DNA from: Thiocapsa imhoffii
GTDB lineage: Bacteria; Pseudomonadota; Gammaproteobacteria; Chromatiales; Chromatiaceae
DNA length: 64,000 nucleotides
Reading direction: 5' to 3'
NCBI RefSeq assembly: GCF_016583985.1
Contig: NZ_NRSD01000017.1
Coordinates: 36,424-100,423, forward strand
Positions 25,998 through 36,525 of the stretch are shown piece after piece. The stretch's first letter is position 1; each line of letters starts with the position of its first letter. The notes beneath the pieces are model-generated. The model was given only the letters and a program-made list of their open reading frames with translations. It had not been told where the DNA came from and made no database searches. The position numbers and the translations under genes were made by a program.

Positions 25998-28982
25998 ATG
26001 TTCATTAAGCGATCCCTGACGCGTCTATCAATCTTCATAACGTGTTCGATCGTCATGCTTGCGGCGGCACTGGTGCCGATGACCGACCTGTTCGCCGGAA
26101 CGCGGGTGTGCGGTGTGGATTGGGAATGGATCGTCCCGCAACCGCAAGGCAATCGCCTCAAGAGTGTTACCCATGGCCGTGGTGTGTTCGTCGCCGTCGG
26201 CGCGTACGGGACCATCCTGACCAGCTTAGACGGAATCCAGTGGACACTAGCAGTGTCCGGGACGCGTCGTGATTTGAATCAGGTGATTTGGACGGGCAGC
26301 CAATTTGTTGTGGTTGGGCGTCAAGGTGCCATCCTGACCAGCCCTGATGGACAGTCCTGGACCGAACGCCTGTCATCAGTTCAAGGTGATCTCCAGAGTG
26401 TTGCCTGGAATGGCGAGCGCTTCGTCGCCACCGGAGGGCTTGGCAAGTTCTATCACGAGGGCGAGCCGAATCAATACGAAACGCTCATCGTTACGAGCGA
26501 GGATGGCCGCCACTGGACCCTGCAACCGAACGACAACAGCGTCCTGCTGATGGATGTGATCTGGGGTCATGGACTCTGGATCGCCGTGGGCCAGGCTGCT
26601 CGAAATCAGTTCAGTCCCGCGCCGCGATCGTCTTTTTTCGTCAGTCAAGATGGCCTGACCTGGAGCGAGGTCGCCAGCTTTGGGGCTGCGCTCAAGCGTC
26701 TGGCCTGGAACGGAGAACGCTATCTCGCCGTGGGCTGGGGGCCGGATGATCCGGCAGCGCGAACCGATTCGAGTGTGACCCTGACGAGTGCGGATGGCGT
26801 TCATTGGTCGGTTGCATCACGATCCCCCGGCATCTTTTTGGACCTGCACTGGACTGGCGACCTGTTCGTCGTGACGGGCAGAGACGGACTGGTTGCAACC
26901 AGTTCGAATGGCCAAGCCTGGATCGAGCAACAGACCGGAGTGACCGAGTCACTCGATGGTCTGGCCTGGAATCAGGAGCGATTCGTCGCCGTTGGGGGCG
27001 CGGGTATGCTGTTGACGAGCCAGAATCTCACGAATTGGGTCGAGCAATCGACCAGGAATGCGCTCAATTTTGGCCAGATCATCTGGGATGGCGACCAGTT
27101 CGTCGCCATTGCCGGCCGCGACATCTTGACCAGTCGCGATGGCGTCGCTTGGGCGGTGCGCCATACGCGCACTGGTGCGGATCGCCTGAGGACCTTGGTC
27201 TGGGGCGGGGGACAATACCTTGCGCTTACGGGCACGGGTATCTTGCTCAGCGTAGATGGCATCACCTGGACCTTCTACCCTGGCGCTTCGCCTCTGGATC
27301 CCTTGCAGGTGATCTGGACGGGTCAGCGGTTCCTAGCGATCAACACCGAGGGGGTATTCGCTAGCGTGGATGGTCTGACTTGGAGCCATCTCTACTCGAG
27401 CACGGGCTCTGGAATCCTCCACTCGATTGCGGCTCGCGGTTCCGCCATCGTCGTACTCGAACGTGATGATGAATTTTATGAAAATTGGCGCATCTTCAGT
27501 CCAGATGGCAACAGTTGGACGAAGCAATCAACGCCTCATGTGCTGAATCACGTCATCAGTGGTGGCGATGGTTTCGTGATCGTTGGTCGGCAAGGCGTGA
27601 TCATGACAAGCCCCAATGGGGTTGATTGGAGGACGCGCGCGTCTGGAACCACGGAATCAATCGAGCAGTTGATCTGGAATGGCAGCCAATATTTGGCGCT
27701 GGCACAAACTCTTGAATTTCAATTCGACAGCCTGGGGATCAATCCGCAGGTTGGCACGATGTCGGTCCTGACCAGCGCCGATGCGATCGACTGGAGCCGG
27801 CATCCCCTGATGCCGACAAACGCATCGGGCCCCTTGGCTTGGGGTGCGGATCAGTTCTTGTTGCCGCGGTTCGCTGGCGTGCTGCGCAGTCCATGCGACG
27901 CACGGATCATGCCGCCAATCGTCGAGACGGGTGGCAAGCGCGCAATCGGTCGTGAGAGTGTGACGCTGGAGGGATCCGTCGATGAGCAAGCCTCCAATGC
28001 CTGGGTCAGCTTCGAGTACGGCCCGACGGAAGTGCTTGGAGAGAAGATCAGTGCCTGGCCGCGGGTGGTCGAGCCCGGAACCGGGCGCAAGCTCTTCACC
28101 GCGACGCTGACCGGTTTGAACTGCGGCACCAGCTACCATTATCGGGCGACGGCCACGAACGGGGCGGGAACTCGCTTCGGTCAGATCCGCCAGTTGATGA
28201 CTGCGGATTGTTCGGGGCTGGGGCAGCCGATGCTCAATGCCGCTGTCCTGCCCTATGCTCGGGCGGTTGCCGTCGGTACGCCAGCAACGGCCTTCGGCAC
28301 CCTCATCAATGCCGGTGACGCTGTTGCCGAGCGTTGCGCAATCCGGCTACCAACATCGATCCCCGCGCTGTTCGACTTCCAAACAGCCGATGCGACGAAT
28401 CACTTGGTCGGCTCACCCAATGAGCCCGTGACCATTCCACCGGGGGGAATTCAGAGCTTTGTGTTTGGGGTAACGCCGCTTGTGCCGATGATGTCGGTGG
28501 AGATCCCGTTGCGGTTTGACTGTGACAACGCGGAAGGAGCGCCTAGTCATCCTGGGCTCAACACCTTCATACTTTCAGCCGCACAGACTGCCCCCCCTGA
28601 TTTACTCGCCATTGCCGCGACGCCGACGCAGGACGGTGTCATCCGTCTCCCGAATCCTCTCGGGCAGGCGGCCTTCGCGGCCGCGGCCATCAATATCGGT
28701 TCCGGCGGAAAGGTCCTGATCAGCGCCGACGATGGCGATCAACGACTGCCAGTCGATCTGCAGGTTTGCGAGACGACCGCCACCGGACAATGGCTCTCCT
28801 GCGGTAAGACTCTCTCGCGCCGGGTTGCCGCCAATCGAACCGTTTTCTACACGGTTGTCATCGGGGGCCGAGGCGAGGCGGTTGCGTTCGATCCGGCGGT
28901 CAATCGTGTCTTCCTGCGATTCGAAGCGGATGGCATCCTGGTCGGGGCAACGAGTGTTGCGGTGACGGTTCCCGAGGGCTGA
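25998..28982 (+). CDS. Large secreted Asp-box beta-propeller protein with C-terminal Ig-like region
   Basis: The 994-residue protein starts with a signal peptide (MFIKRSLTRLSIFITCSIVM, cleavage likely after LFA). From about 35 to 630 it repeats a unit of roughly 45-50 residues: hydrophobic-V-x-W-x-G-x-x-F-V-A-V-G, then LTS-x-D-G-x-x-W. Eleven or more Asp-box-like S-x-D/N-G-x-x-W motifs can be counted (for example SPDGQSW, SEDGRHW, SQDGLTW, SVDGITW). This predicts one or two beta-propellers, as in BNR/sialidase-like or Ycf48-like proteins. After 640 comes a fibronectin-III-like stretch (SFEYGPTEVLG, GTSYHYRATATNGAG), then two further beta domains. No catalytic residues are recognised. A small lipoprotein gene follows 52 bases downstream. 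Confidence 0.8.
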   Translation: MFIKRSLTRLSIFITCSIVMLAAALVPMTDLFAGTRVCGVDWEWIVPQPQGNRLKSVTHGRGVFVAVGAYGTILTSLDGIQWTLAVSGTRRDLNQVIWTGSQFVVVGRQGAILTSPDGQSWTERLSSVQGDLQSVAWNGERFVATGGLGKFYHEGEPNQYETLIVTSEDGRHWTLQPNDNSVLLMDVIWGHGLWIAVGQAARNQFSPAPRSSFFVSQDGLTWSEVASFGAALKRLAWNGERYLAVGWGPDDPAARTDSSVTLTSADGVHWSVASRSPGIFLDLHWTGDLFVVTGRDGLVATSSNGQAWIEQQTGVTESLDGLAWNQERFVAVGGAGMLLTSQNLTNWVEQSTRNALNFGQIIWDGDQFVAIAGRDILTSRDGVAWAVRHTRTGADRLRTLVWGGGQYLALTGTGILLSVDGITWTFYPGASPLDPLQVIWTGQRFLAINTEGVFASVDGLTWSHLYSSTGSGILHSIAARGSAIVVLERDDEFYENWRIFSPDGNSWTKQSTPHVLNHVISGGDGFVIVGRQGVIMTSPNGVDWRTRASGTTESIEQLIWNGSQYLALAQTLEFQFDSLGINPQVGTMSVLTSADAIDWSRHPLMPTNASGPLAWGADQFLLPRFAGVLRSPCDARIMPPIVETGGKRAIGRESVTLEGSVDEQASNAWVSFEYGPTEVLGEKISAWPRVVEPGTGRKLFTATLTGLNCGTSYHYRATATNGAGTRFGQIRQLMTADCSGLGQPMLNAAVLPYARAVAVGTPATAFGTLINAGDAVAERCAIRLPTSIPALFDFQTADATNHLVGSPNEPVTIPPGGIQSFVFGVTPLVPMMSVEIPLRFDCDNAEGAPSHPGLNTFILSAAQTAPPDLLAIAATPTQDGVIRLPNPLGQAAFAAAAINIGSGGKVLISADDGDQRLPVDLQVCETTATGQWLSCGKTLSRRVAANRTVFYTVVIGGRGEAVAFDPAVNRVFLRFEADGILVGATSVAVTVPEG

Positions 28983-29034
28983 GAGTTGCTTCGTCTCTTG
29001 CTCGTCGATTCAACTGAATGGAGTGCTCCGAGAC

Positions 29035-29190
29035 ATGACGAAGAAGCGCCTTCTGATCCTGCTCCTCATGGTGATACTGTTGCCGGGCTGTTCGACGTCT
29101 CCTCAGAGTGCGGAACCGGGCACGGTGTCCGATCATCCGGTCATCTATGGACAGCTCGGTGTCTCGATCGATCGCGTACGGGTCCGCTGA
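29035..29190 (+). CDS. Small lipoprotein, 51 residues
   Basis: An ORF of 51 codons starts MTKKRLLILLLMVILLPGCS. The lipobox LPGC places the acylated Cys at residue 19, leaving a mature peptide of about 33 residues with a Pro/Ser-rich linker. It ends VSIDRVRVR. It lies 52 bases after the beta-propeller gene on the same strand, so cotranscription is likely. A two-Lys n-region, hydrophobic core and lipobox make this a real gene despite its size. The function is unknown; lgt and lspA in this window encode the enzymes that would process it. Confidence 0.72.
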   Translation: MTKKRLLILLLMVILLPGCSTSPQSAEPGTVSDHPVIYGQLGVSIDRVRVR

Positions 29191-29250
29191 GCGCGCTTGA
29201 GTCCGCCATCGCGCGCTGTGCGCCGAGCCGATCGGGGACTCCGTGCGGTC

Positions 29251-30354
29251 TCAGTCGTGTGTACGCGACTCCCTATGCCTCCAGCGCGCACGCGCCTGGG
29301 ACGCGATGGCACGCCGCAGCGGGCGCACCCCGGCTCCTATCAGAATCATGAGGGACAGGATGCTGATCCAGCTCGGCAGCAACTCTTGCGTCGCGCTCAC
29401 CTGACTCATGATCTCCAGATGCAAGCCTGGGAGCATCCAATCGAGGAGGGTGCCCAGCAGGATGGTTGAGACGAGGATTCCAAACAGGTAACTGCCGAGC
29501 GCTCGGGTGCCGAGTTCGCGCTGGAGCAGGATGAGTGTCGCGGCACTGGTCATTGGACCCGCGAGTAGGAAGACCAGCGCCGCTCCGGGTGAGAGGCCAG
29601 CGCTCAGGAGGCCCAACGCGATCGGCGTCGCCGCCGTGGCGCAGACATAGAGTGGGATGCCAATGATGGCCATCAGGATCATGATGCCGAAACCGCTGCC
29701 GATCACGGCAAGCGCGTCGGGTGGCACCAAGGCCATGACGATGCCGGCGATGACTAAGCCACCAAGGATCCAGGCGCCGATGTCATCCAAGAGATCGGTG
29801 AAGGCATAGCGTACCCCCAAGTGGATCCGGGTGGCGATCCGCGGTTCTGACGGAGCGGTTCTTGCTCCGCCTGGGGTGCTCCGCGCGTCCCCGCGGCAGG
29901 CCCCGCTGCAGCAGGCCGACGCGGCCTCCTGGCGTGGTGTCATGGACTGCTCCCGGTTGCCCGTCATCCCGACCAGCAGACCCGTGACGATGGCCGTCAG
30001 AACGGCTCCCAGGGCCCGCGCGATGGCCATGAAAGGACCCAGGAGCGCAAAAGTGATCGCCACGGAGTCGATGCCGATCCCAGGAGTGCCAATCAGAAAG
30101 GCCGTCGTGGGTCCGCGTCCGGCACCCTTGCGGTGCAGCATGAGTGCGGTCGGAATGGCGCCACAGGAACACAAGGGCAGCGGAGCGCCCACCACCGCGG
30201 CACGAGCAATGGCACCCACGCCATTGCCTCCGATCCACTGTTGAATGCGTTCCTCGGGCACCAGCGCCTTGATCAGTCCGGCGGCCAGCAGGCCGACCAG
30301 CAGCCAGGGCGCGGTGGCGAGGACAATCGAGAGGATGGCGGCCAGGATGGTCAT
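29251..30354 (-). CDS. Permease, SO_0444-type Cu/Zn efflux family (DUF318)
   Basis: The 367-residue membrane protein has about eight to ten helices. A PLPLCSCGAIPTALML motif in the first half and a matching PLYVCATAATPIALGLL motif in the second are the metal-site signatures of the DUF318/ArsP permeases. A cytoplasmic loop between halves is Cys-rich (SACCSGACRGD near 155), which suggests metal or metalloid binding. Copper/zinc or arsenical efflux is the family-level guess. ATG at 30354 is chosen because GGAGG lies ten bases upstream; the open frame runs further with no similarity. It is convergent with the lipoprotein gene and lies just downstream of the RND pump genes on the same strand. Confidence 0.82.
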   Translation of the reverse strand: MTILAAILSIVLATAPWLLVGLLAAGLIKALVPEERIQQWIGGNGVGAIARAAVVGAPLPLCSCGAIPTALMLHRKGAGRGPTTAFLIGTPGIGIDSVAITFALLGPFMAIARALGAVLTAIVTGLLVGMTGNREQSMTPRQEAASACCSGACRGDARSTPGGARTAPSEPRIATRIHLGVRYAFTDLLDDIGAWILGGLVIAGIVMALVPPDALAVIGSGFGIMILMAIIGIPLYVCATAATPIALGLLSAGLSPGAALVFLLAGPMTSAATLILLQRELGTRALGSYLFGILVSTILLGTLLDWMLPGLHLEIMSQVSATQELLPSWISILSLMILIGAGVRPLRRAIASQARARWRHRESRTHD

Positions 30355-30530
30355 GTGATCGCGCCTCCGGCTTGAGACAGTCGTTATGGCGCGTCCCGTC
30401 CCGGCATCCGCGGTGCGTGCCCGAGCGCGCGTGCGGACGGGCGACCCCGTTCGTCTGAGAGACCGCGCGCCGGTCACCGGGTTCAGTATGCCCGTGCTGC
30501 CCCCCGGACTGGTTGGTGAGGCGTGCTCCG

Positions 30531-33500
30531 CTAGTTGCCGCGCTCCGACTCCCGCTCGGTGGGCTCGCCGGCAACCGCCTCGGGGTGATTCCCCTTGGGT
30601 TGGATCAAGGCACTGCCTTTCTCCCCCAACCACTGGAACATGACGTAGAGTCCCGGGATTAGCAGGATACCGATGACCACGGCGAATAACATGCCACCGA
30701 GCACGGTGGTGCCGAGATGGATCCGTGCATTGGCACCCGCGCCCGTCGCGAGCACGAGGGGCAGTAAGCCGATCATAAAGGCAAGCGCGGTCATGAGCAC
30801 GGCACGGAAGCGCATGCGCGCGGCATTCATGGCTGAATCCAACAGACTCTTGCCCGATTCGCGTTGTTCCTTGGCGAACTCGACGATGAGGATCGCATTC
30901 TTGCCGGCAAGACCGATCAAGAGCACCAGGCCGATCTGGGTGTAGAGATCATTGTCGAGTCCGACCATCCAGAGGGTGACGGCGGCACCGAGGATGGCCA
31001 CCGTCACTGAGGTCAAGACGGCGAAGGGAATCGACCAACTCTCGTAGAGCGCCACCAGGAAGAGATAGCCGAACAGGATCGCTAGGCCGAAGATGGCGAT
31101 TTCAGCACCCGCGCTCTGTTGCGATTCTTGCAGCGAGAGGGCGGTCCACTCGAAGCCATAACCTTCCGGTAGGGCCTTCTTTGCCGCCTCCTGCATCGCG
31201 GCCATGGCATCGCCGCCCGAGTAGCCCGGTCCTGGGGTGCCATTCACCATGGCGGTGAGGTACTCGTTGTAGCGGAAAATCAGGTCCGCGCCGAGTTCAT
31301 CGCGGATGGTCGCCAGGGTACCGAGCGGCACCATGTCGCCGTTGCGTGAGCGCACATAGGTCCCGGCGAGATCCTCGATGCTGCGGCGTGCGTTTTGGTC
31401 GGCCTGGACATTGACCTGGTAGGTCTGCCCCAGGTAGGTGAAATTATTGACATAGGTGGTCCCGAAGACAGCCTGGAGTGTCGCAAAGACGTCCGCAACC
31501 GGAACGTCGAGGTACTGCGCCTTGGTGCGGTCGAGTTCCAGAAAGAGTTGCGGAACATCGGCACTGAAGGAGGAGTAGGCGGTCCCGATGCGGGGGTCTT
31601 CCTTGGCCGTTGCGATCAAGCCCTGCAAGGTTTGGGTCAGTTCCATCGGTGACTGTCCGCCGAGGGCCTCGAGCTGCATCGTGAAGCCACTCGCCTCGCC
31701 AAGACCCGGAATCGGCGGTGGTGGAAACATGAAGACGGTCGCCTCGGGGATCCGGTTCATCTCGCTCTGGAGGGTCTCGAGCAGCCCCTTGATGCGCAGT
31801 GCCGGTGTCTCACGCTGGTCCCACGGGTCGAGCACAATGACGCCCATGCCACTATTGGATGACGGCGCGCTGGTGAGCAGGCTGTAGCCGGAGACTGTCA
31901 TGACATTGGCCACGCCAGGAGTGCGCGCGGCGATCTGTTGCACCTGCGTGAGGACCTCGGTGGTGCGCGGGAGCGCCGACCCGCTCGGCAGACTGACGTC
32001 GACGAAGATGACCCCTTGGTCCTCGTTCGGAATGAAACCGGTCGGAAGCCGCTCGAGGACCAGGATGGCGACGCCGCCAATGATGACGATCAGCAGGCCG
32101 GCGACCGCCGAGCGGCGGGCGATGAGGGCGACGAGGCGCACATAACCATTGCGGGTCTTGTCGAAGCCGGCATTGAACCAGGCAAAGGGGCCGCGTTTGA
32201 TCTCCTTCGGTTTTCCGAGAAAGAGTGAACAGAGCACCGGCGAGAGGGTGAGGGCATTCAGGGCGGAGATCGCGACCGCCGCCGAGATGGTCAGGGCGAA
32301 TTGACGAAACATCTCGCCTGTGATGCCAGGGAGGAACGCCACCGGGGCGAAGATCGCGAACAGCACCAGGGTGGTGGAGATGATGGGGCCCGTGACCTGC
32401 TCCATGGCCTTCAATGTTGCCGAGCGGCGATCGAGACCTTCTTCGAGCATGATCCGCTGAACGTTTTCCACCACCACGATCGCATCGTCGACGACCAATC
32501 CGATCGCGAGGACCACCGCGAAGAGGCTGATGGTATTGGCCGAGAATCCCGCCGCGAGCAAGACCACGAAGACCCCGATGAGCGACACGGGAATGGTGAG
32601 GGCGGGGACGATCGTCGCGCGCAGATCCTGCAGAAAGATGAACACCACCAACAACACGATGACCGAGGTGATGGCGAGCGTGAAGATAATCTCCTGGATC
32701 GATGCCTGCACGAAAAGGGTCGAGTCGTAGATGACCTCTGCGTCGACTCCCGAGGGAAAGCGGCTTTTGAGGGTCTCGAGTTCGGCGCGGACCAACTTGG
32801 CGACCTCTAGGGCATTGGCGTTCGGTGCCTGGTAGATGCCGATGGCGGCCGCGGGCTTGCCGTTCAGATAGGAGATCTGGGTATAGGCCTGAGCACCGAG
32901 TTCAACGCGCGCGATGTCCTGAACACGCACGATGGCGCCGTCATCGCCCGTGCGCACGACGATCTCCTCGAATTCGCTGGGTTGGACCAACTGCCCTTCG
33001 GTGACGATGGCGTATTGGATGACCTGATCATCGCCGATCGGTGGGCCGCCGATCTGTCCCAGTGCGGCTTGGAGATTCTGCGCCTGGATCGCGTTGATGA
33101 CGTCACTCGGAGCGATCCCCAGCGCCGACATCTGCTCGGGGTGGAGCCAGATGCGCATGGAGTAGTTGAGCGCGCCGAAGAGACTGGCTTGGCCAACGCC
33201 TGGGATGCGCGCGATCTCGTTCTCGATGTTGATGGTCGTGAAATTCGACAAGAAGATCGGGTCACGGCTCTCGTCAGGCGAGTAAACATTGATGAAGAGC
33301 AACAGATTGGTCGACTGGGCCTGGACCGTGATGCCGAGCGCCTGCACCTCCGGCGGGAGTTGGGCGAGTGCTTGGGAGACGCGATTCTGGGTATTGACCT
33401 GCGCGATGTCCGGGTCGGTGCCAACCTCGAAGGTGACGGTCAGATTGTAGGTGCCGGCCGAGGAGGCGGTGGAGGACATGTAGAGCATGTTCTCGACGCC

Positions 33501-33716
33501 GTTGACCTGTTGCTCGATCGGGCTACCAACAGTGTCGGCAATGGTTTGGGCATCAGCGCCGGGATACGAGGCCGTGACCTGAACGACCGGCGGCACGATG
33601 TTCGGGTACTGAGCGACCGGGATGTTGAAGATCGACAGCAGACCGGAGACGACGATGACGATCGATACCACGGCAGCGAGCCGGGGGCGATCCACGAAGA
33701 CCTTTGAAATCATCAT
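30531..33716 (-). CDS. RND efflux pump inner-membrane transporter (HAE1/AcrB family)
   Basis: The 1061-residue proton-driven exporter starts [20 protein letters not shown]. The transmembrane proton relay is intact: two adjacent Asp in [14 protein letters not shown] (about 405) and the conserved Lys in [15 protein letters not shown] (about 935). The two large periplasmic loops (about 35-330 and 560-870) and 12 helices give normal HAE1 length. Its start overlaps the adaptor's stop (ATGA-type overlap at 33716), so they form one translationally coupled unit. No outer-membrane factor gene is nearby, so a TolC encoded elsewhere must serve. The substrates are unknown; hydrophobic drugs or bile-type compounds are the norm. 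Confidence 0.95.
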   Translation of the reverse strand: MMISKVFVDRPRLAAVVSIVIVVSGLLSIFNIPVAQYPNIVPPVVQVTASYPGADAQTIADTVGSPIEQQVNGVENMLYMSSTASSAGTYNLTVTFEVGTDPDIAQVNTQNRVSQALAQLPPEVQALGITVQAQSTNLLLFINVYSPDESRDPIFLSNFTTINIENEIARIPGVGQASLFGALNYSMRIWLHPEQMSALGIAPSDVINAIQAQNLQAALGQIGGPPIGDDQVIQYAIVTEGQLVQPSEFEEIVVRTGDDGAIVRVQDIARVELGAQAYTQISYLNGKPAAAIGIYQAPNANALEVAKLVRAELETLKSRFPSGVDAEVIYDSTLFVQASIQEIIFTLAITSVIVLLVVFIFLQDLRATIVPALTIPVSLIGVFVVLLAAGFSANTISLFAVVLAIGLVVDDAIVVVENVQRIMLEEGLDRRSATLKAMEQVTGPIISTTLVLFAIFAPVAFLPGITGEMFRQFALTISAAVAISALNALTLSPVLCSLFLGKPKEIKRGPFAWFNAGFDKTRNGYVRLVALIARRSAVAGLLIVIIGGVAILVLERLPTGFIPNEDQGVIFVDVSLPSGSALPRTTEVLTQVQQIAARTPGVANVMTVSGYSLLTSAPSSNSGMGVIVLDPWDQRETPALRIKGLLETLQSEMNRIPEATVFMFPPPPIPGLGEASGFTMQLEALGGQSPMELTQTLQGLIATAKEDPRIGTAYSSFSADVPQLFLELDRTKAQYLDVPVADVFATLQAVFGTTYVNNFTYLGQTYQVNVQADQNARRSIEDLAGTYVRSRNGDMVPLGTLATIRDELGADLIFRYNEYLTAMVNGTPGPGYSGGDAMAAMQEAAKKALPEGYGFEWTALSLQESQQSAGAEIAIFGLAILFGYLFLVALYESWSIPFAVLTSVTVAILGAAVTLWMVGLDNDLYTQIGLVLLIGLAGKNAILIVEFAKEQRESGKSLLDSAMNAARMRFRAVLMTALAFMIGLLPLVLATGAGANARIHLGTTVLGGMLFAVVIGILLIPGLYVMFQWLGEKGSALIQPKGNHPEAVAGEPTERESERGN

Positions 33717-35116
33717 CAGTCTCCCGTCTTGCTGGTTGCGTCGTGCTTGGCTCCATCGCTTGCGTCACTTGGGTCGGCTGGATGCGCGGCCGGGTCCGCC
33801 GCCGGAGCGGATGCGGTGTCAGGATTGGCTGGGGACGGATTCGGAGCGGACGCGTGTTTGGATGTGTCGGCAGGGCTTGGGTCGACGACCATGCCGGATT
33901 TGATCTTCTGAATCCCGGAGACGACGACGATCTCGCCTTCTCGTAAGCCTTCGGTGACAGCGAACCCCGTGCCGACCTGAGCCCCGGTCTTGATGTTGCG
34001 AAGGGTCACGCGGTGATCGCTGCCGACCACATAGACCTGCTGGCCATCGCGAGTCTGGATCACGGCGCTCGCCGGCACGACGGGCAGGCGACGCTGCTCG
34101 GCGGTATGGACAACGGCGGTGATGAACTGACCCGGCAAGAGGATCCCTTCGGGGTTGGGAAAGTCGGCATAGATCGCGATCGAGCCGGTTGCCGGGTTCA
34201 CTTGATTGTCGATGAAGGCGACGCGTCCTGGCTTGGCATACGGCTCGCCGGTTGGCAGGATCAATTCTGGAACATAGCTTGAGATGTCATCGCCCTGAAC
34301 CTGGTCTGAGATGCGCACGAAGGCCGCGCTCGGGATCGAGAAGACGGCGCGGATGGGATCGAGCTGAACCACGGTCGCGAGGGTCTCACTGCCTGGCCCG
34401 ACGAGGTTGCCGACGGTGAAATTGGTCGCCCCGATGCGGCCATCGATTGGGCTGGAAATCGTGGTGTAGCCGAGATTGATCTGGGCGGTCTTGACCTGGG
34501 CCTCGGACTGTTGTTTAGACGCCTCGGCGCGTTGGACATCCGCCGCGGCCATGTCGCGCTTGGCTTTGACGCGATCGAATTCGGCTTGGGACACATCACC
34601 CTTCTTGACCAACGTTGAATAACGGTCGAATTCAGCTTGTGCGTCGACCAAATCGGCCTGCGCGCGCGCGATGTCGGCGACCGTCGCGGCGAGATCCGCG
34701 TTGGCCGCATCCAGCGCGGCTTGGAAGGGTGCCGGTTCGATCTGATAGAGCAGTTGATCGGTGTTGACGAGCGACCCTTGCGAAAAGGCGACTTGTTCGA
34801 GGAAGCCTTCGACCCGGGCGCGCACCTTGACCTGCTGGATGGCTTGGATGGTGCCGATGAAACGTCCCGCGTGATCGACGACTTCGGTTTTCACCGCATC
34901 GACTAACACAGCAGGCGCGGCGGCCGCGTCAGCTTGCTTGCTCTGGGCTTGGGTCTCGTGGCCATCGTGGGACGTCCCGTCCGCGGCAGCCATGCCCGCC
35001 AAGATCCAAAGACCAAGGCTGGCACCGCTGAGGAAAAGGCTAGGCCCTCGTTGTCTGTGGCTCTGGGACATTGGCATCATCGCCTCGTGCTGACTGGGTA
35101 GATGGGACTTGGTCAT
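33716..35116 (-). CDS. RND periplasmic adaptor (membrane fusion protein)
   Basis: The 466-residue protein links the AcrB-like pump to an outer-membrane channel. The hydrophobic signal segment is at about 26-45. The order is HlyD-type: a barrel-lipoyl half starting [22 protein letters not shown], a long alpha-helical hairpin (about 115-200) rich in Ala, Gln and Asp, a second lipoyl half ([14 protein letters not shown]), then beta-barrel and membrane-proximal domains up to about 405. The last 55 residues are an unusual tail of Pro, Ala, Ser and Asp. There is no lipobox, unlike AcrA itself. The ATG at 35116 leaves 15-20 residues ahead of the signal; an internal Met is an alternative start. Confidence 0.93.
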   Translation of the reverse strand: MTKSHLPSQHEAMMPMSQSHRQRGPSLFLSGASLGLWILAGMAAADGTSHDGHETQAQSKQADAAAAPAVLVDAVKTEVVDHAGRFIGTIQAIQQVKVRARVEGFLEQVAFSQGSLVNTDQLLYQIEPAPFQAALDAANADLAATVADIARAQADLVDAQAEFDRYSTLVKKGDVSQAEFDRVKAKRDMAAADVQRAEASKQQSEAQVKTAQINLGYTTISSPIDGRIGATNFTVGNLVGPGSETLATVVQLDPIRAVFSIPSAAFVRISDQVQGDDISSYVPELILPTGEPYAKPGRVAFIDNQVNPATGSIAIYADFPNPEGILLPGQFITAVVHTAEQRRLPVVPASAVIQTRDGQQVYVVGSDHRVTLRNIKTGAQVGTGFAVTEGLREGEIVVVSGIQKIKSGMVVDPSPADTSKHASAPNPSPANPDTASAPAADPAAHPADPSDASDGAKHDATSKTGD

Positions 35117-35495
35117 GCGTTGCGCGAACGCCTTGGCATGGCGTCGCCAGGGGGCTCACCGGATTTGTCGGGATTGTAACAGGAGAGACCCTGGCTGCTC
35201 GGGGAAGAATGACGGCGGGGCCACTGCATGAGCTGACCGGGTCTGGCACGGCCTAACTCATGCTCGCACGCGACCAGGGTGCATGACGACGCGCAGGGTG
35301 GTCGTTGCCCGATTTGAGTCGCAAGGTTGTGCGATAATCGATGAAATTACCGCGTGCCCGCGCGATGCATATCGCCAGCGCTCGGCACGAACGGACATGC
35401 GGCTTGGGTCTGCGAACGCGTCCGCAGTATCGTGGCTGTTACTGACCGTCGCACGCCTTTGCCATTCTGACTGCGTTTGGATGCGGATCGCCGAC
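35117..35495. other. Divergent intergenic region, RND adaptor / ubiA
   Basis: 379 bases with no credible gene. A TACAAT -10-like hexamer for the leftward adaptor lies at 35173-35178 (minus strand), without a good -35. A GATAAT hexamer near 35334 may serve ubiA. There is no local regulator gene (TetR, MarR or LysR) and no clear operator palindrome. Confidence 0.4.
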
Positions 35496-36419
35496 ATGAG
35501 TTCTATCCAGGTCAAAACCGGCCGTCGCATCGCACCGACCTGGCGCGAGCGTCTGCATGGCTATCTGTTGCTGATCCGTCTCAATCGACCCATCGGCATT
35601 TTCTTGCTGATGTGGCCGGCACTGTGGGCCTTGTGGCTCGCCGGCGATGGTCAGCCGCCTTGGCCGCTGGTGGTGATCTTCGTCCTCGGCGTGGTGTTGA
35701 TGCGCTCGGCTGGTTGCGCCATCAATGATTTTGCGGATCGAGGTTTCGACGGCCAGGTCGCTCGGACGCGTCATCGCCCCCTGGCGACGGGCCTCGTCTC
35801 GCCCCAGGAAGCCGTCGCCATCTTCGTGCTCCTGAGCCTTGCTGCATTTGGGCTGGTGCTCTTGCTGAACTGGCAGACCATTGCCCTCTCGGTGGTGGCG
35901 GTTTTGCTGACCGTGATCTACCCTTTCATGAAGCGTTTCACTCATGTCCCGCAATTGTTTCTCGGTGCTGCGTTTGGTTGGGCGATCCCCATGGCGTTCA
36001 CCGCGGTGACGGGAACGATTCCGGTCGATGCCTGGATCCTGTTCGCAGCGACGCTGGTCTGGGCGCTGATCTACGATACTCAGTACGCAATGGTCGATCG
36101 CGAGGATGATCTCAAGGTTGGGATCAAGTCGACCGCGATCCTGTTCGGCCGTGCCGATCGACTCGCGATCGGTCTGCTCCAGCTGGTGATGCTCGCACTG
36201 CTGGCCTGGGTCGGCATGCTGGCTGGACGCGGTGCTCTGTTCTTCGGTTTCCTGGCAGTCGCCGCTGCATTGGCGGTCTATCAGCAGGTGCTGATTCGTC
36301 ACCGGGATCCGGTACGTTGCTTCAAGGCATTTCTGAACAATAATTATTTTGGGATGGCCATCTTCCTCGGGCTGGTGCTCGACTATGCATTGGGCACGGT
36401 TCCGGCTGGGATCGATTAA
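35496..36419 (+). CDS. ubiA: 4-hydroxybenzoate octaprenyltransferase
   Basis: The enzyme attaches the polyprenyl tail to 4-hydroxybenzoate in ubiquinone biosynthesis. It is 307 residues with about eight helices. Both Asp-rich motifs are present: NDFADRGFDG (first, about 85) and YDTQYAMVDREDD (second, about 205). ATG at 35496 (MSSIQVKTGRR) gives normal UbiA length; the frame extends 71 codons further upstream with no similarity. An ATG at 35481 is a close alternative. ispB, encoding the octaprenyl diphosphate synthase that supplies the tail, lies 22 kb away. No ubiC is beside it. Confidence 0.95.
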   Translation: MSSIQVKTGRRIAPTWRERLHGYLLLIRLNRPIGIFLLMWPALWALWLAGDGQPPWPLVVIFVLGVVLMRSAGCAINDFADRGFDGQVARTRHRPLATGLVSPQEAVAIFVLLSLAAFGLVLLLNWQTIALSVVAVLLTVIYPFMKRFTHVPQLFLGAAFGWAIPMAFTAVTGTIPVDAWILFAATLVWALIYDTQYAMVDREDDLKVGIKSTAILFGRADRLAIGLLQLVMLALLAWVGMLAGRGALFFGFLAVAAALAVYQQVLIRHRDPVRCFKAFLNNNYFGMAIFLGLVLDYALGTVPAGID

Positions 36420-36476
36420 GGCGATTTCCGGAGCATCTTGTCCCCGACCCCGAAGGCGATCCTCGGCCCACTCTAG

Positions 36477-36494
36477 GTCGGACTTCAGTCCGAC
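36477..36494. repeat. REP-like palindrome, copy 2
   Basis: GTCGGACTTCAGTCCGAC is a perfect 8-base inverted repeat with a two-base centre. It lies in the convergent gap between ubiA and the unknown membrane protein gene, 31 bases from an inverted third copy. Confidence 0.7.
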
Positions 36495-36525
36495 TCGGTG
36501 GTCTCGCCATCCTAAACCTGTTCTG

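Noticed and set aside
35283..35495. N-terminal extension of ubiA by 71 codons
   Set aside because: No similarity to UbiA, and the normal N-terminus starts at 35496.
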